A stretch of DNA of 17,715 nt, taken from NCBI GenBank assembly GCA_035527515.1, contig DATLAJ010000030.1, positions 1-17,715 of the forward strand, read 5' to 3'. Under the pieces are notes generated by a model that was not told the DNA's origin, made no database searches, and saw only the letters and a program-made list of their open reading frames with translations. This stretch comes from a bacterium (GTDB taxonomy: Bacteria; B130-G9). Positions 1-6,753 of this stretch are shown piece by piece; positions within the stretch are counted from its first letter, which is position 1; each line of letters opens with the position of its first letter. The position numbers and the translations under genes were made by a program.

Positions 1-1
1 C

Positions 2-187
2 GAGAAGCTTGGCTACAAGGATTATCTGGTCTCGGGGCTTGAGGTCATGGACTTGACGGCGGTTTCCCTGTGCCGCGCAAACAGCCTGCCGATTATCGTC
101 TTTAATTTGCTTGACAAGGGCAATATAAGAAAAGTTTTGACGGGCGCAAATGTTGGAACTTTGCTCGGGGAGGCACACGATGCTTGA
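2..187 (+). CDS. pyrH: UMP kinase, C-terminal end (partial)
   Basis: Only the last 61 codons are present; the gene enters from the left edge in the frame that begins at position 2. The translation contains MDLTAVSLCRANSLPIIVFN followed by a Gly-Asn-rich stretch and VGTLLG. This is the characteristic C-terminus of bacterial UMP kinase, a cytosolic amino-acid-kinase-fold enzyme that phosphorylates UMP to UDP for pyrimidine nucleotide synthesis. The stop TGA (185-187) overlaps the start of frr by 8 nt, so the two are probably translationally coupled. The order pyrH-frr is widely conserved in bacteria and supports the call. Confidence 0.93.
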   Translation, partial: EKLGYKDYLVSGLEVMDLTAVSLCRANSLPIIVFNLLDKGNIRKVLTGANVGTLLGEAHDA

Positions 188-737
188 TGAGGTATTTAAG
201 GAAGCCAGATCGAACATGCAAAGGAATGTCGATGCGCTCAAGCGACATCTTCTGAAGATGCGGACGGGTAGGGCCACGCCTTCGCTGGTGTCGGACATCA
301 GGATTGAGTGCTACGGGGAGAAAATGCCACTTTCACAGCTGGCGACGGTCTCCGTGCCAGAGAGTGGCTTGCTCGTGATTCAGCCATGGGACCCGAACCT
401 GTTGAAGGAGATCGAGATCTCGATCCTTCGTGCTGGTGATAATCTTACTCCAGCCAGCGACGGCAACGTTATCAGAATCACGATACCGCCGCTTTCCGAG
501 GAGCGACGGAAGAATATCAGCGCTGCTGCGGCGAAGAATTGCGAGGAATGTCGGGGGGCGGTGCGGAACGTTCGCAAGGAGGCGAAGAACGAGATACGCG
601 GCCTTGAGAAGGAGAAGGATATTTCTGAGGATAGGGCGAGCGTGGCGTTCGATGATTTACAGGAGATGACGGATGAGTTCATGGCTCAGATCGACAAGAT
701 ACAAGAGAGCAAACAGAAGGAACTGATGGAGTTCTAG
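180..737 (+). CDS. frr: Ribosome recycling factor
   Basis: A 185-residue protein, exactly the usual length of RRF. With EF-G it splits post-termination ribosomes into subunits. Recognisable segments are the N-terminal helix (LDEVFKEARSNMQ), the KMRTGRATPSLV stretch that begins the beta domain, and the helical C-terminal half with the conserved IPPLSEERR and RNVRKEA stretches. I chose ATG 180 over the in-frame ATG 150 for three reasons: it gives the family length, it has a GGGGAGG Shine-Dalgarno just upstream (about 167-173), and the longer version would add ten residues with no RRF counterpart. It overlaps the pyrH stop by 8 nt. Downstream is a ferredoxin gene rather than uppS directly. Confidence 0.96.
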   Translation: MLDEVFKEARSNMQRNVDALKRHLLKMRTGRATPSLVSDIRIECYGEKMPLSQLATVSVPESGLLVIQPWDPNLLKEIEISILRAGDNLTPASDGNVIRITIPPLSEERRKNISAAAAKNCEECRGAVRNVRKEAKNEIRGLEKEKDISEDRASVAFDDLQEMTDEFMAQIDKIQESKQKELMEF

Positions 738-801
738 TCCATTTGGGATTCAATCAGCAAAGGTCATGTTTTGACGGAGTGATCTGAAGGGAGGGTTGGA
801 A

Positions 802-975
802 ATGCCACACAAGATAAGCGAAGAGTGCATTTCTTGCGGGACGTGCGTGGATGCGTGCAATTTTGACGCGATCTCAGAGGGCGAGGACAGGTATGAGATT
901 GACCCCGAGAAGTGCACGGATTGTGGGGCTTGCGCTGAGGTTTGTCCGGTTGATGCAATCGCCCCAGCGGAATAG
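802..975 (+). CDS. Small 2[4Fe-4S] bacterial-type ferredoxin
   Basis: A 57-residue protein with two complete cysteine clusters, CISCGTCVDAC and CTDCGACAEVCP, each spaced Cx2Cx2Cx3C as in clostridial-type ferredoxins, followed by the usual VDAI. It should bind two [4Fe-4S] clusters and act as a soluble low-potential one-electron carrier. ATG 802 is preceded by a near-perfect Shine-Dalgarno (GGGAGGG, 789-795) at 6 nt. The first cluster ends in Asn where Pro is more usual; the second has the Pro. It lies between frr and uppS, in the same orientation, 64 nt after frr. The physiological partner cannot be inferred from these neighbours. One possibility is electron supply to the Fe-S steps of the isoprenoid pathway (IspG/IspH), suggested only by the nearby dxr and uppS. 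Confidence 0.92.
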   Translation: MPHKISEECISCGTCVDACNFDAISEGEDRYEIDPEKCTDCGACAEVCPVDAIAPAE

Positions 976-1155
976 GGCCTCTTGAGTTAGCTTACGGACG
1001 GCATTTGGCTGTGCCTGCCTTGTTTGTGGTGGGCACAGCGACTGGATGTCGCAAGAACATATTAACAGTATTAGGAAGCGTGCTCGCCCGGAACGCGGGC
1101 GATCGGCTCCGCTCAGCAGGGGGTAGGCGCTACGCCAGACGACAAGACGCCCAAG
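976..1155 (+). other. 180-nt non-coding gap with three short hairpins upstream of uppS
   Basis: No convincing ORF lies between the ferredoxin and uppS. The gap carries three inverted repeats. The first is 8 bp, GCTGTGCC (1008-1015) with GGCACAGC (1032-1039), loop 16 nt. The second is 7 bp, TCGCCCG (1084-1090) with CGGGCGA (1096-1102), loop 5 nt. The third is 4 bp, GGCG (1126-1129) with CGCC (1133-1136). None is followed by a T tract, so none looks like a simple intrinsic terminator. The region could be a structured leader for uppS or a weak attenuating region. It matches no RNA family I recognise. Confidence 0.5.
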
Positions 1156-1866
1156 ATGGATATGTCGCGGCTGCCTCGTCACGTCGCGATCATAATGGAC
1201 GGGAATGGAAGATGGGCTAAGACCCGAGGACTACCACGAATAGCCGGCCACACCGAGGGGATTGAGTCTGTCCGCGCCACGGTTACCGAGTGCGCAAAGC
1301 TCGGCATTGGCCACCTGACGCTGTACGCGTTCTCGTATGAGAACTGGGAGCGGCCATCGGATGAGATAGACGCTCTCATGCATCTGTTGACCGAGTATCT
1401 CAGAGAGGAGAAGCAGGAGCTGATTGACAACAACATAAGGTTAGGGGTCTTCGGAGACGCATCCCGCCTCCCCGAGCACGCCCAGCACGCCCTAAATGAG
1501 GTAATCGAGGACACGAGCGGTCTTCGCGGCATGCGACTCAATCTTGCCCTCAACTACAGCGGCCGGCAGGAGATATTGCGCGCTGCCACCAAGATCGCCC
1601 GGCAACATGCGGAGGGTAGGCTCGACCTCGCGAGCTTCGATGAAAGAACGTTTGCGGGCTGTCTCGATTCGTTTGACCAGCCGGACCCGGACCTTCTGAT
1701 CAGAACGAGCGGTGAGATGAGAATCTCCAATTTTCTCCTGTGGCAGATCGCATATACTGAGATACACGTTACGAATGTCTTGTGGCCAGATTTTCGGGAG
1801 AACGAGCTGCACCGGGCGATAGCCAATTTTCAGCATAGAACGAGAAAGTTCGGAAGAGTTATCTGA
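1156..1866 (+). CDS. uppS: Undecaprenyl diphosphate synthase (cis-prenyltransferase)
   Basis: A 236-residue cytosolic enzyme that condenses isopentenyl diphosphate units onto farnesyl diphosphate in cis. The product is the C55 carrier used for peptidoglycan and other envelope polymers. Family motifs are all present: HVAIIMDGNGRWAK near the N-terminus (Asp15 is the expected Mg-binding catalytic residue), YAFSYENWERP, and LIRTSGEMRISNFLLWQIAY towards the C-terminus. The Tyr in YAFSYENW replaces the more usual Ser or Thr. ATG 1156 is the first start after an in-frame stop at 1072; ATG 1162 is equally compatible with the family, and neither has a good Shine-Dalgarno. cdsA follows after 3 nt. The uppS-cdsA-dxr-rseP order is a common bacterial arrangement. 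Confidence 0.96.
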   Translation: MDMSRLPRHVAIIMDGNGRWAKTRGLPRIAGHTEGIESVRATVTECAKLGIGHLTLYAFSYENWERPSDEIDALMHLLTEYLREEKQELIDNNIRLGVFGDASRLPEHAQHALNEVIEDTSGLRGMRLNLALNYSGRQEILRAATKIARQHAEGRLDLASFDERTFAGCLDSFDQPDPDLLIRTSGEMRISNFLLWQIAYTEIHVTNVLWPDFRENELHRAIANFQHRTRKFGRVI

Positions 1867-1869
1867 CAA

Positions 1870-2697
1870 TTGACCAACCTTAAAGCCCGCGTAATCACGG
1901 CTGTCATTGCCGCCCCCGCTGTCTTGGCGGTGATTGTTCTGTTTGGCAGGACCGGCCTTAGTCTCCTCGTTCTGGCAGTTGTCCTGGGCGGCCTGCGCGA
2001 GCTTCACAGGATGCTCAAGGAGTCAGGCGTTGAGATATTCTGGCTGCTCATAGTTCTGGTGTCCTGTGCATTTTCGTTCTTGAGCAACAGTTTAGAATCA
2101 ATTGGCTTGATACTCCTGATATCGGTGCTCGCTCTTCTGCTGCGCGGGCTGTTGTCGAATCAAGAGCCTACTAAGGTATTGACCAGGGTCGTCTTTTCCG
2201 TGTTCTCGATAATCTTCCTGCCGTTTCTAGCGAGTTTTGCCGTCTGCCTTGGGTCTATGCGATTCCCGGGGCGGAATGATGAGAGGGGGCTGGCCCTAGT
2301 CATCCTCGTTATACTAGCGACGTGGATGTGCGATACTGCCGCCTACTTCTGCGGCTGTCGATGGGGGAAACACAAGGCCCTTGAGCGGATCAGCCCCAGT
2401 AAGACGCTGGAAGGGTGCGTGGCCGGCGTCGTCGCCTCAATACTGACCTGTTTGATAGTTGGCTGGCTAATTGGAAGCCTTTCTGCGGGGCAAGCGGCGC
2501 TGCTCGGCGTTCTGCTTGGCGTCTTCGGCCAGCTCGGTGATCTGTGCGTCTCACTTGTCAAGCGTGCGGCTGGGCGCAAGGACGCGGGCGCGCTCCTTCC
2601 CGGACATGGAGGCGTTCTGGACAGGGTTGACAGCTTCTTGTTCAACGCTCCTGTGGCGTTCATGTTTTTCACGATAGTTCTACCAAACGCGGCCTAG
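1870..2697 (+). CDS. cdsA: Phosphatidate cytidylyltransferase (CDP-diglyceride synthase)
   Basis: A 275-residue polytopic inner-membrane protein that makes CDP-diacylglycerol from phosphatidic acid and CTP, the precursor of all bacterial phospholipids. The hydrophobic N-terminal two-thirds hold several membrane segments. The C-terminus carries the full CDS signature at about residues 228-254: SLVKR, four residues, KD, then PGHGGVLDRVD. The Asp and His residues of this motif coordinate the metals and nucleotide in characterised CdsA. The start is TTG 1870, 3 nt after the uppS stop; it gives MTNLKARVITAVIAAP, a typical CdsA N-terminus, and no ATG lies near. The upstream GGAAG (1852-1856) is far from the start, so re-initiation by ribosomes finishing uppS is likely. 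Confidence 0.95.
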   Translation: MTNLKARVITAVIAAPAVLAVIVLFGRTGLSLLVLAVVLGGLRELHRMLKESGVEIFWLLIVLVSCAFSFLSNSLESIGLILLISVLALLLRGLLSNQEPTKVLTRVVFSVFSIIFLPFLASFAVCLGSMRFPGRNDERGLALVILVILATWMCDTAAYFCGCRWGKHKALERISPSKTLEGCVAGVVASILTCLIVGWLIGSLSAGQAALLGVLLGVFGQLGDLCVSLVKRAAGRKDAGALLPGHGGVLDRVDSFLFNAPVAFMFFTIVLPNAA

Positions 2698-2722
2698 CGA
2701 GAGATAGCGGGATAGGCCAAGT

Positions 2723-3898
2723 ATGAAACGAATTGCGATATTTGGAAGCACCGGGTCGATAGGTCGGCAGACGCTGCACGTGCTCGAGTCCTTTCCCGAG
2801 CGGTTCCGCGTGGTAGGGCTTGCGGCCGGCAGGAACGCGATTCTGCTCGCTGAACAGATCAGGCGGTTTGGCGTGCGCTGCGCTTGGGTTCAGGATTTGC
2901 CAACAGCAGAGAGGCTTACGGAGCAGTTGAAAAGGGACGGCTGGACAGAGTGTCAGGTCCTGCACAGTTACGAAACAGTGGAGACGTTTTTGGAGAGATC
3001 GGACCCCGAGGTGGTCGTATCCGCAATTTCGGGCCAGGCTGGCCTGTATCCCACCTATTACTCCGCGAAGGCTGGGCTTGACATTGCGCTGGCCAACAAA
3101 GAGAGCCTCGTGATGATGGGCCCGCTGCTCATGCAAATGGTGCGGCAAAGAGGAGGCAGGTTGACGCCGGTCGATTCGGAGCACAGTGCCATAATGCAGT
3201 GCCTCGCCGGTGAGGCGCCCGAATCGGTCAGGCGGCTTATCCTGACGGCGTCTGGTGGTCCTTTCAGAGGGGACACGATGGAGCAGCTTCAGAGAAGGTC
3301 GTTTCGTGAGACCCAGAAGCACCCAGTCTGGAACATGGGTGAGAAGATCAATGTCGATTCGGCTACGCTGATGAACAAGGGCCTGGAGGTCATCGAGGCG
3401 TGCACGCTATTTGACCAGCCGCCGGACAAGGTCGATGTGCTGATTCATCCGGAGTGTATTATGCACTCGATGGTGGAGTTCGTTGATGGCTCTTGGAAGG
3501 CCCAAATGGCTGTCCCCAACATGGAACTGCCGATCCTTTACGCTCTCTCTGCGCCTCAGCGATTCGGTTGGGATGCTAGCGCTCTGTCGGCTGAACAGCT
3601 CAGTGCGCTTCACTTCGAGAGGGTTGACAGAGTGCGTTTCGGGTGTCTAGACATAGCGTATGAAGCTGCTCGGGCTGGCGGCAGCATGCCGGCAGTGTTA
3701 TGCACAGCCGACGAGATTGCGATAGAGTATTTTAGAAACGGGACGATTAGTTTTACTGAGATACCGGAAGTGATTGAGGAGACAATGCGACAGCACCAGG
3801 TCGTCGCGATCGACTCGCTCAAGGCCATTCTTGCAGTCAAGGAGTGGGCAACGCAGGTGGCTGAGGCCGAGGCGAGGAAGGTAGCGGACAGGAGTTGA
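2723..3898 (+). CDS. dxr: 1-deoxy-D-xylulose-5-phosphate reductoisomerase
   Basis: A 391-residue cytosolic enzyme of the MEP pathway that converts DXP to 2-C-methyl-D-erythritol 4-phosphate with NADPH and a divalent metal. The NADPH-binding GSTGSIG is at residues 8-14 and ANKESLV lies in the middle. The metal-binding pair is Asp151 and Glu153 in VDSEHSA, and the third acidic ligand is in MNKGLEVIEA (Asn218, Lys219, Glu222). TASGGPF and HPVWNMG mark the flexible active-site loop. All catalytic positions look intact. ATG 2723 gives the standard N-terminus, 25 nt after cdsA. With uppS in the same run it links isoprenoid precursor supply to carrier-lipid synthesis. Confidence 0.97.
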   Translation: MKRIAIFGSTGSIGRQTLHVLESFPERFRVVGLAAGRNAILLAEQIRRFGVRCAWVQDLPTAERLTEQLKRDGWTECQVLHSYETVETFLERSDPEVVVSAISGQAGLYPTYYSAKAGLDIALANKESLVMMGPLLMQMVRQRGGRLTPVDSEHSAIMQCLAGEAPESVRRLILTASGGPFRGDTMEQLQRRSFRETQKHPVWNMGEKINVDSATLMNKGLEVIEACTLFDQPPDKVDVLIHPECIMHSMVEFVDGSWKAQMAVPNMELPILYALSAPQRFGWDASALSAEQLSALHFERVDRVRFGCLDIAYEAARAGGSMPAVLCTADEIAIEYFRNGTISFTEIPEVIEETMRQHQVVAIDSLKAILAVKEWATQVAEAEARKVADRS

Positions 3899-3910
3899 AG
3901 AGGTAGCAGG

Positions 3911-5215
3911 TTGCTTTTCACAATACTGATGTTCTTGGTTGTATTGGGCATTCTGGTGCTCGTGCATGAGCTGGGCCATTTTGGCGCAGCGAAATCGCTT
4001 GGCGTTCGGGTTGACAAGTTCTCGATCGGCTTTTGGCCCAAGCTCTTTGGCATCAAGCGAGGGGAGACCGAGTATATGGTCTCGCTCATTCCTTGGGGTG
4101 GATACGTCAAGATCGCGGGCCAAGAGGAGCCGGAAGGTGACGAGCCTAAGCACTACGAGCTCTGCTCTCGTGGCAAGTTACAGAGGCTTTACGTGTACAT
4201 CGCGGGCCCGTTTGCGAACTTCGCCTTGGCCGCCTTGCTCTTTCCGCTGATCTACATGCTCGGCATCTCGGTTTCCGCATACATTGACCAGCCAGCGATG
4301 GTCGGCTGGGTTGAGGAGAGCTCGCCAGCGGCCATGGCAGGAATCGCTTATGGAGACACAATAGTTGAGGTCATGGACAGCCCCACGCCGACGTGGGAGG
4401 CTGCTCTAACAGAGATCGGAAGCCGCCCCGGGCAACACATCTCGATGGTTGTAGAGCGGGACGGCCGGCATAGGACGGTGAGTCTGACTGTGGCTGAGGA
4501 ACGTCGCTATGGGGCTGGCGTTATAGGCGTTGGCATGCCGATACCACCTGTAATCGAGAACGTGATGCCCGCTAGGCCAGCAAAGAGGGCAGGGCTTGAG
4601 GCCGGTGACGTGGTCTTGAACATAAACGCGGTCAAGGTGTCTGACTGGATGCAGCTCAGGGACGCGGTCAAGGCGAGCGACGGGAAGCCGCTTGTCATGC
4701 AGGTCAAGAGGGGCGAAAGGGTTTTGAAGCTGACAGTTGTGCCCGAATTCAGCGATGAGCTTGAGTCGTTTGCGATTGGGATCGGAGCGCCTCCCTCTCC
4801 GAGGAAGATGATGAGATACTCGTTTGGCGAGTCGATCTACCGGGGAGTGCAGAAGCTGTTCTCCACTATGGGGCTAACGCTTGAGGTCCTCTGCCGGCTG
4901 ATTACGGGCGAGGCCTCCATCAAGAGCCTCGGCGGGCCGATCATGATAGCAAGGGTTGCGGGTCAATACGCCAGGGCCGGAACGACACCTTTGCTGGAGC
5001 TGATAGCCTTCTTAAGTGTTCAATTGTTCATCCTGAATCTACTTCCGATCCCCGTTCTCGACGGAGGGCACGTCCTGTTTCTGGGTATTGAAGCCGCGAC
5101 CAAGCGTCCCGTAAGCCTGAAGTTCAAAGAGGCCGCCACTCGTATCGGTTTCGCGGTCTTGATAGGCTTCATGCTGCTCGTTTCCTACAACGACATTCTC
5201 AGAATTCTCCGCTGA
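3911..5215 (+). CDS. rseP: Site-2-type intramembrane zinc metalloprotease
   Basis: A 434-residue inner-membrane protease of the RseP/RasP/S2P family. The zinc site HELGH is at residues 19-23 inside the first membrane segment, and the third-ligand motif NLLPIPVLDGG is at residues 376-386 near the C-terminus. Two periplasmic PDZ domains lie between them, one around MVGWVEESSPAAMAGI and one around PARPAKRAGLEAGDVV, as in Gram-negative RseP. The family cleaves anti-sigma factors and leftover signal peptides within the membrane; the substrate here is unknown. The start is TTG 3911, with GAAGAGGT (3897-3904) as a well-placed Shine-Dalgarno. ATG 3929 would cut into the first membrane helix. It follows dxr by 12 nt, as in many genomes. 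Confidence 0.95.
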   Translation: MLFTILMFLVVLGILVLVHELGHFGAAKSLGVRVDKFSIGFWPKLFGIKRGETEYMVSLIPWGGYVKIAGQEEPEGDEPKHYELCSRGKLQRLYVYIAGPFANFALAALLFPLIYMLGISVSAYIDQPAMVGWVEESSPAAMAGIAYGDTIVEVMDSPTPTWEAALTEIGSRPGQHISMVVERDGRHRTVSLTVAEERRYGAGVIGVGMPIPPVIENVMPARPAKRAGLEAGDVVLNINAVKVSDWMQLRDAVKASDGKPLVMQVKRGERVLKLTVVPEFSDELESFAIGIGAPPSPRKMMRYSFGESIYRGVQKLFSTMGLTLEVLCRLITGEASIKSLGGPIMIARVAGQYARAGTTPLLELIAFLSVQLFILNLLPIPVLDGGHVLFLGIEAATKRPVSLKFKEAATRIGFAVLIGFMLLVSYNDILRILR

Positions 5216-5258
5216 GAAGTTGCTTGACACTTGTCGGCAGTTGTTTGCCTGATTCCCC

Positions 5259-6140
5259 ATGAAACCGCAGAAAACAGCCAGAGAAGCTCCCCTCGGTGAA
5301 CAGAGGCTCCACAAGGTCCTCGCCGCCGCCGGCGTTTGCGCGAGGCGTAAGTGCGAGGAGCTCATCTGCGCGGGCCATGTTTCGGTTGACGGCAAGGTCG
5401 TTAAGGACCTTGGTTTCAAGGTGCATCCAACCCAGGCGAGGATAGAGGTCCGCGGCAAGCGCGTTCAGGTTGGGGCTGAGCGAGTCTATTACCTCGTCAA
5501 CAAGCCGAGGGGCGTGGTCTCGACCTGCTCTGACCCGGAAGGACGCCCGACCGTTGGGGACCTGATTCCTGACTGCAAGGAAAGGGTTTTCCCAGTGGGC
5601 CGGCTCGATACCGACTCCCAGGGCTTGGTGCTTCTTACGAATGATGGCGAGGTTGCCAATATACTCACGCACCCGAGATTCCAGGTGGAGAAGGAATACC
5701 TGGTGAAGGTTCGCGGCATCCCCACCGAGAAGACGCTTCAAAGGGCTATGGGAGGGGTGCGGCTTGAGGACGGCCAGGCGAGGGCGAAGGAGGTTGAGGT
5801 GGACAGCAAGACGGCCTCCAATGCCTGGATCCGTGTAGTTCTATGCGAGGGGCGCAATAGGGTGCTCAAGCGGATGTTCCAGGCGCTGGGCCATCCGGTT
5901 ATGAAGCTCAGGCGGATAAGGCTATTCTACTTCAAATTGGGCAAGCTCCCTGAGGGCGCCGCCGTTGCGCTTAGCGCCGCGGAAGCTGAGATGCTGAGGC
6001 GCAAATGCCTGAAGCTTACAGGTGCGTCAACTGACATCGAGCAACGGACCGTCAATCGCAGCAAGGCCGCCGTGCCCCACAAGCGCTCCGCGGCGCCAGA
6101 GACGAAGAAGCCTAGGAAACGGACTAGAAGAGCCCAATAG
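5259..6140 (+). CDS. RsuA/RluB-family rRNA pseudouridine synthase
   Basis: A 293-residue protein with an N-terminal S4 RNA-binding domain (RLHKVLAAAGVCARRKCEEL through VDGK, about residues 16-62), then the catalytic domain. The signature GRLDTDSQGLVLLTNDGEV contains the expected catalytic Asp117. YLVNKPRGVVST and EGRNRVLKRMFQALGH complete the family pattern. It isomerises one uridine in rRNA, either 23S (RluB-like) or 16S (RsuA-like), and motifs alone do not decide which. A Lys/Arg-rich tail after about residue 250 probably adds nonspecific RNA affinity. ATG 5259 is fixed by an in-frame TGA two codons upstream (5250-5252). There is no visible Shine-Dalgarno, which is odd for a gene 43 nt behind rseP. 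Confidence 0.93.
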   Translation: MKPQKTAREAPLGEQRLHKVLAAAGVCARRKCEELICAGHVSVDGKVVKDLGFKVHPTQARIEVRGKRVQVGAERVYYLVNKPRGVVSTCSDPEGRPTVGDLIPDCKERVFPVGRLDTDSQGLVLLTNDGEVANILTHPRFQVEKEYLVKVRGIPTEKTLQRAMGGVRLEDGQARAKEVEVDSKTASNAWIRVVLCEGRNRVLKRMFQALGHPVMKLRRIRLFYFKLGKLPEGAAVALSAAEAEMLRRKCLKLTGASTDIEQRTVNRSKAAVPHKRSAAPETKKPRKRTRRAQ

Positions 6141-6161
6141 GCTAGGCAGAGCAATCAAGAT

Positions 6162-6178
6162 GGGAGGGGTGGAGACTG
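6162..6178 (+). promoter_or_regulatory. Shine-Dalgarno and CTG start that decide the leuD-like N-terminus
   Basis: GGGAGG at 6162-6167 lies 8 nt before CTG 6176, ideal spacing. The frame is open back to a TAG at 6143 but has no ATG, GTG or TTG before the conserved WLFGDNIDTD segment. CTG is therefore the best-placed start that keeps the motif, giving MQPRVWLFGDNIDTD. ATG 6160 and ATG 6190 are in another frame and reach TGA at 6199-6201. Confidence 0.6.
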
Positions 6179-6661
6179 CAGCCTCGAGTATGGCTTTTCG
6201 GTGACAATATAGATACTGACGTGATTTTCCCCGGGAAATATACATACACAGTATCGGACCCCGCCGAGATGGCGAAGCACGCCCTTGAGGACCTCGACCC
6301 GATGTTCGCTGAGACGGTTCGTGAGGGGGACATCATAGTCGCGGGCAAGAACTTCGGCTGTGGGAGCTCGAGAGAGCAGGCGGCGTTTGCCCTCAAATAT
6401 GCGGGTGTTTCTGGCCTAATTGCCAGGTCATTTGCCCGGATATTTTTTAGAAACGCGATCAACGCTGGGCTTGCTGCTATCGAGCATCCTGAATGTGTTG
6501 ATGCGATACGCCGAGATTCGCGTGTTGCGATTGATCTATCGCAGAACGTAATAGCGGTTGATGGGAGCGAGTTTTCATTCCCTCCGTTCCCGAAACAGGT
6601 GATGCAGATTCTAGATGAGGGCGGCCTAGTCCAGCACGTCCGAAAAATGCTCCAGACTTGA
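6176..6661 (+). CDS. Aconitase-family small subunit (LeuD-like, 3-isopropylmalate dehydratase type)
   Basis: From CTG 6176 this is a 161-residue swivel-domain protein, the usual length for archaeal-type LeuD/HacB. It shows WLFGDNIDTDVIFPGKY at residues 6-22, DIIVAGKNFGCGSSREQ around residues 52-68 (Cys62, Ser64-Ser65, Arg66), then ARSFARIFFRNAINAGL. Such small subunits pair with a separate Fe-S large subunit (LeuC/HacA/DmdA type) to isomerise or hydrate a 2-hydroxy acid. The large subunit is not in this window. The substrate-recognition loop after the conserved KY reads TYTVSD, not the YLRT- or YLVY-type sequences known from some archaeal homoaconitase and isopropylmalate enzymes, so the substrate is open. 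A GTG at 6221 would delete the conserved FGDNIDTD strand and is unlikely to be the start. Confidence 0.85.
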   Translation: MQPRVWLFGDNIDTDVIFPGKYTYTVSDPAEMAKHALEDLDPMFAETVREGDIIVAGKNFGCGSSREQAAFALKYAGVSGLIARSFARIFFRNAINAGLAAIEHPECVDAIRRDSRVAIDLSQNVIAVDGSEFSFPPFPKQVMQILDEGGLVQHVRKMLQT

Positions 6662-6753
6662 GTCTAACGCCTGTTGGCCTTAAGTTGCGCGCCGCGCATC
6701 CGATAGGCTGGTTGGAGTTCAACAGGTTTCAGCGATGTCAACTTGAGGGGCCA

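Noticed and set aside
2669-3322. Minus-strand ORF of 217 codons across the cdsA-dxr junction
   Set aside because: It is antisense to dxr motifs, has no recognisable domain, and would be the only minus-strand gene in the region.
5224-5253. TTGACA at 5224-5229 as a promoter for the pseudouridine synthase gene
   Set aside because: No TATAAT-like box lies 16-18 nt downstream; the sequence there is GC-rich (around GCCTGA).
5199-5741. Minus-strand ORF of 180 codons over the pseudouridine synthase gene
   Set aside because: It is antisense to conserved S4 and catalytic motifs; treated as a shadow.
6160-6201. Short peptide from ATG 6160 (MGGVETAASSMAFR) upstream of the leuD-like gene
   Set aside because: Its start lies just before the GGGAGG that serves CTG 6176 and no other ribosome binding site precedes it. 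A regulatory leader peptide cannot be excluded, but nothing positive supports it.
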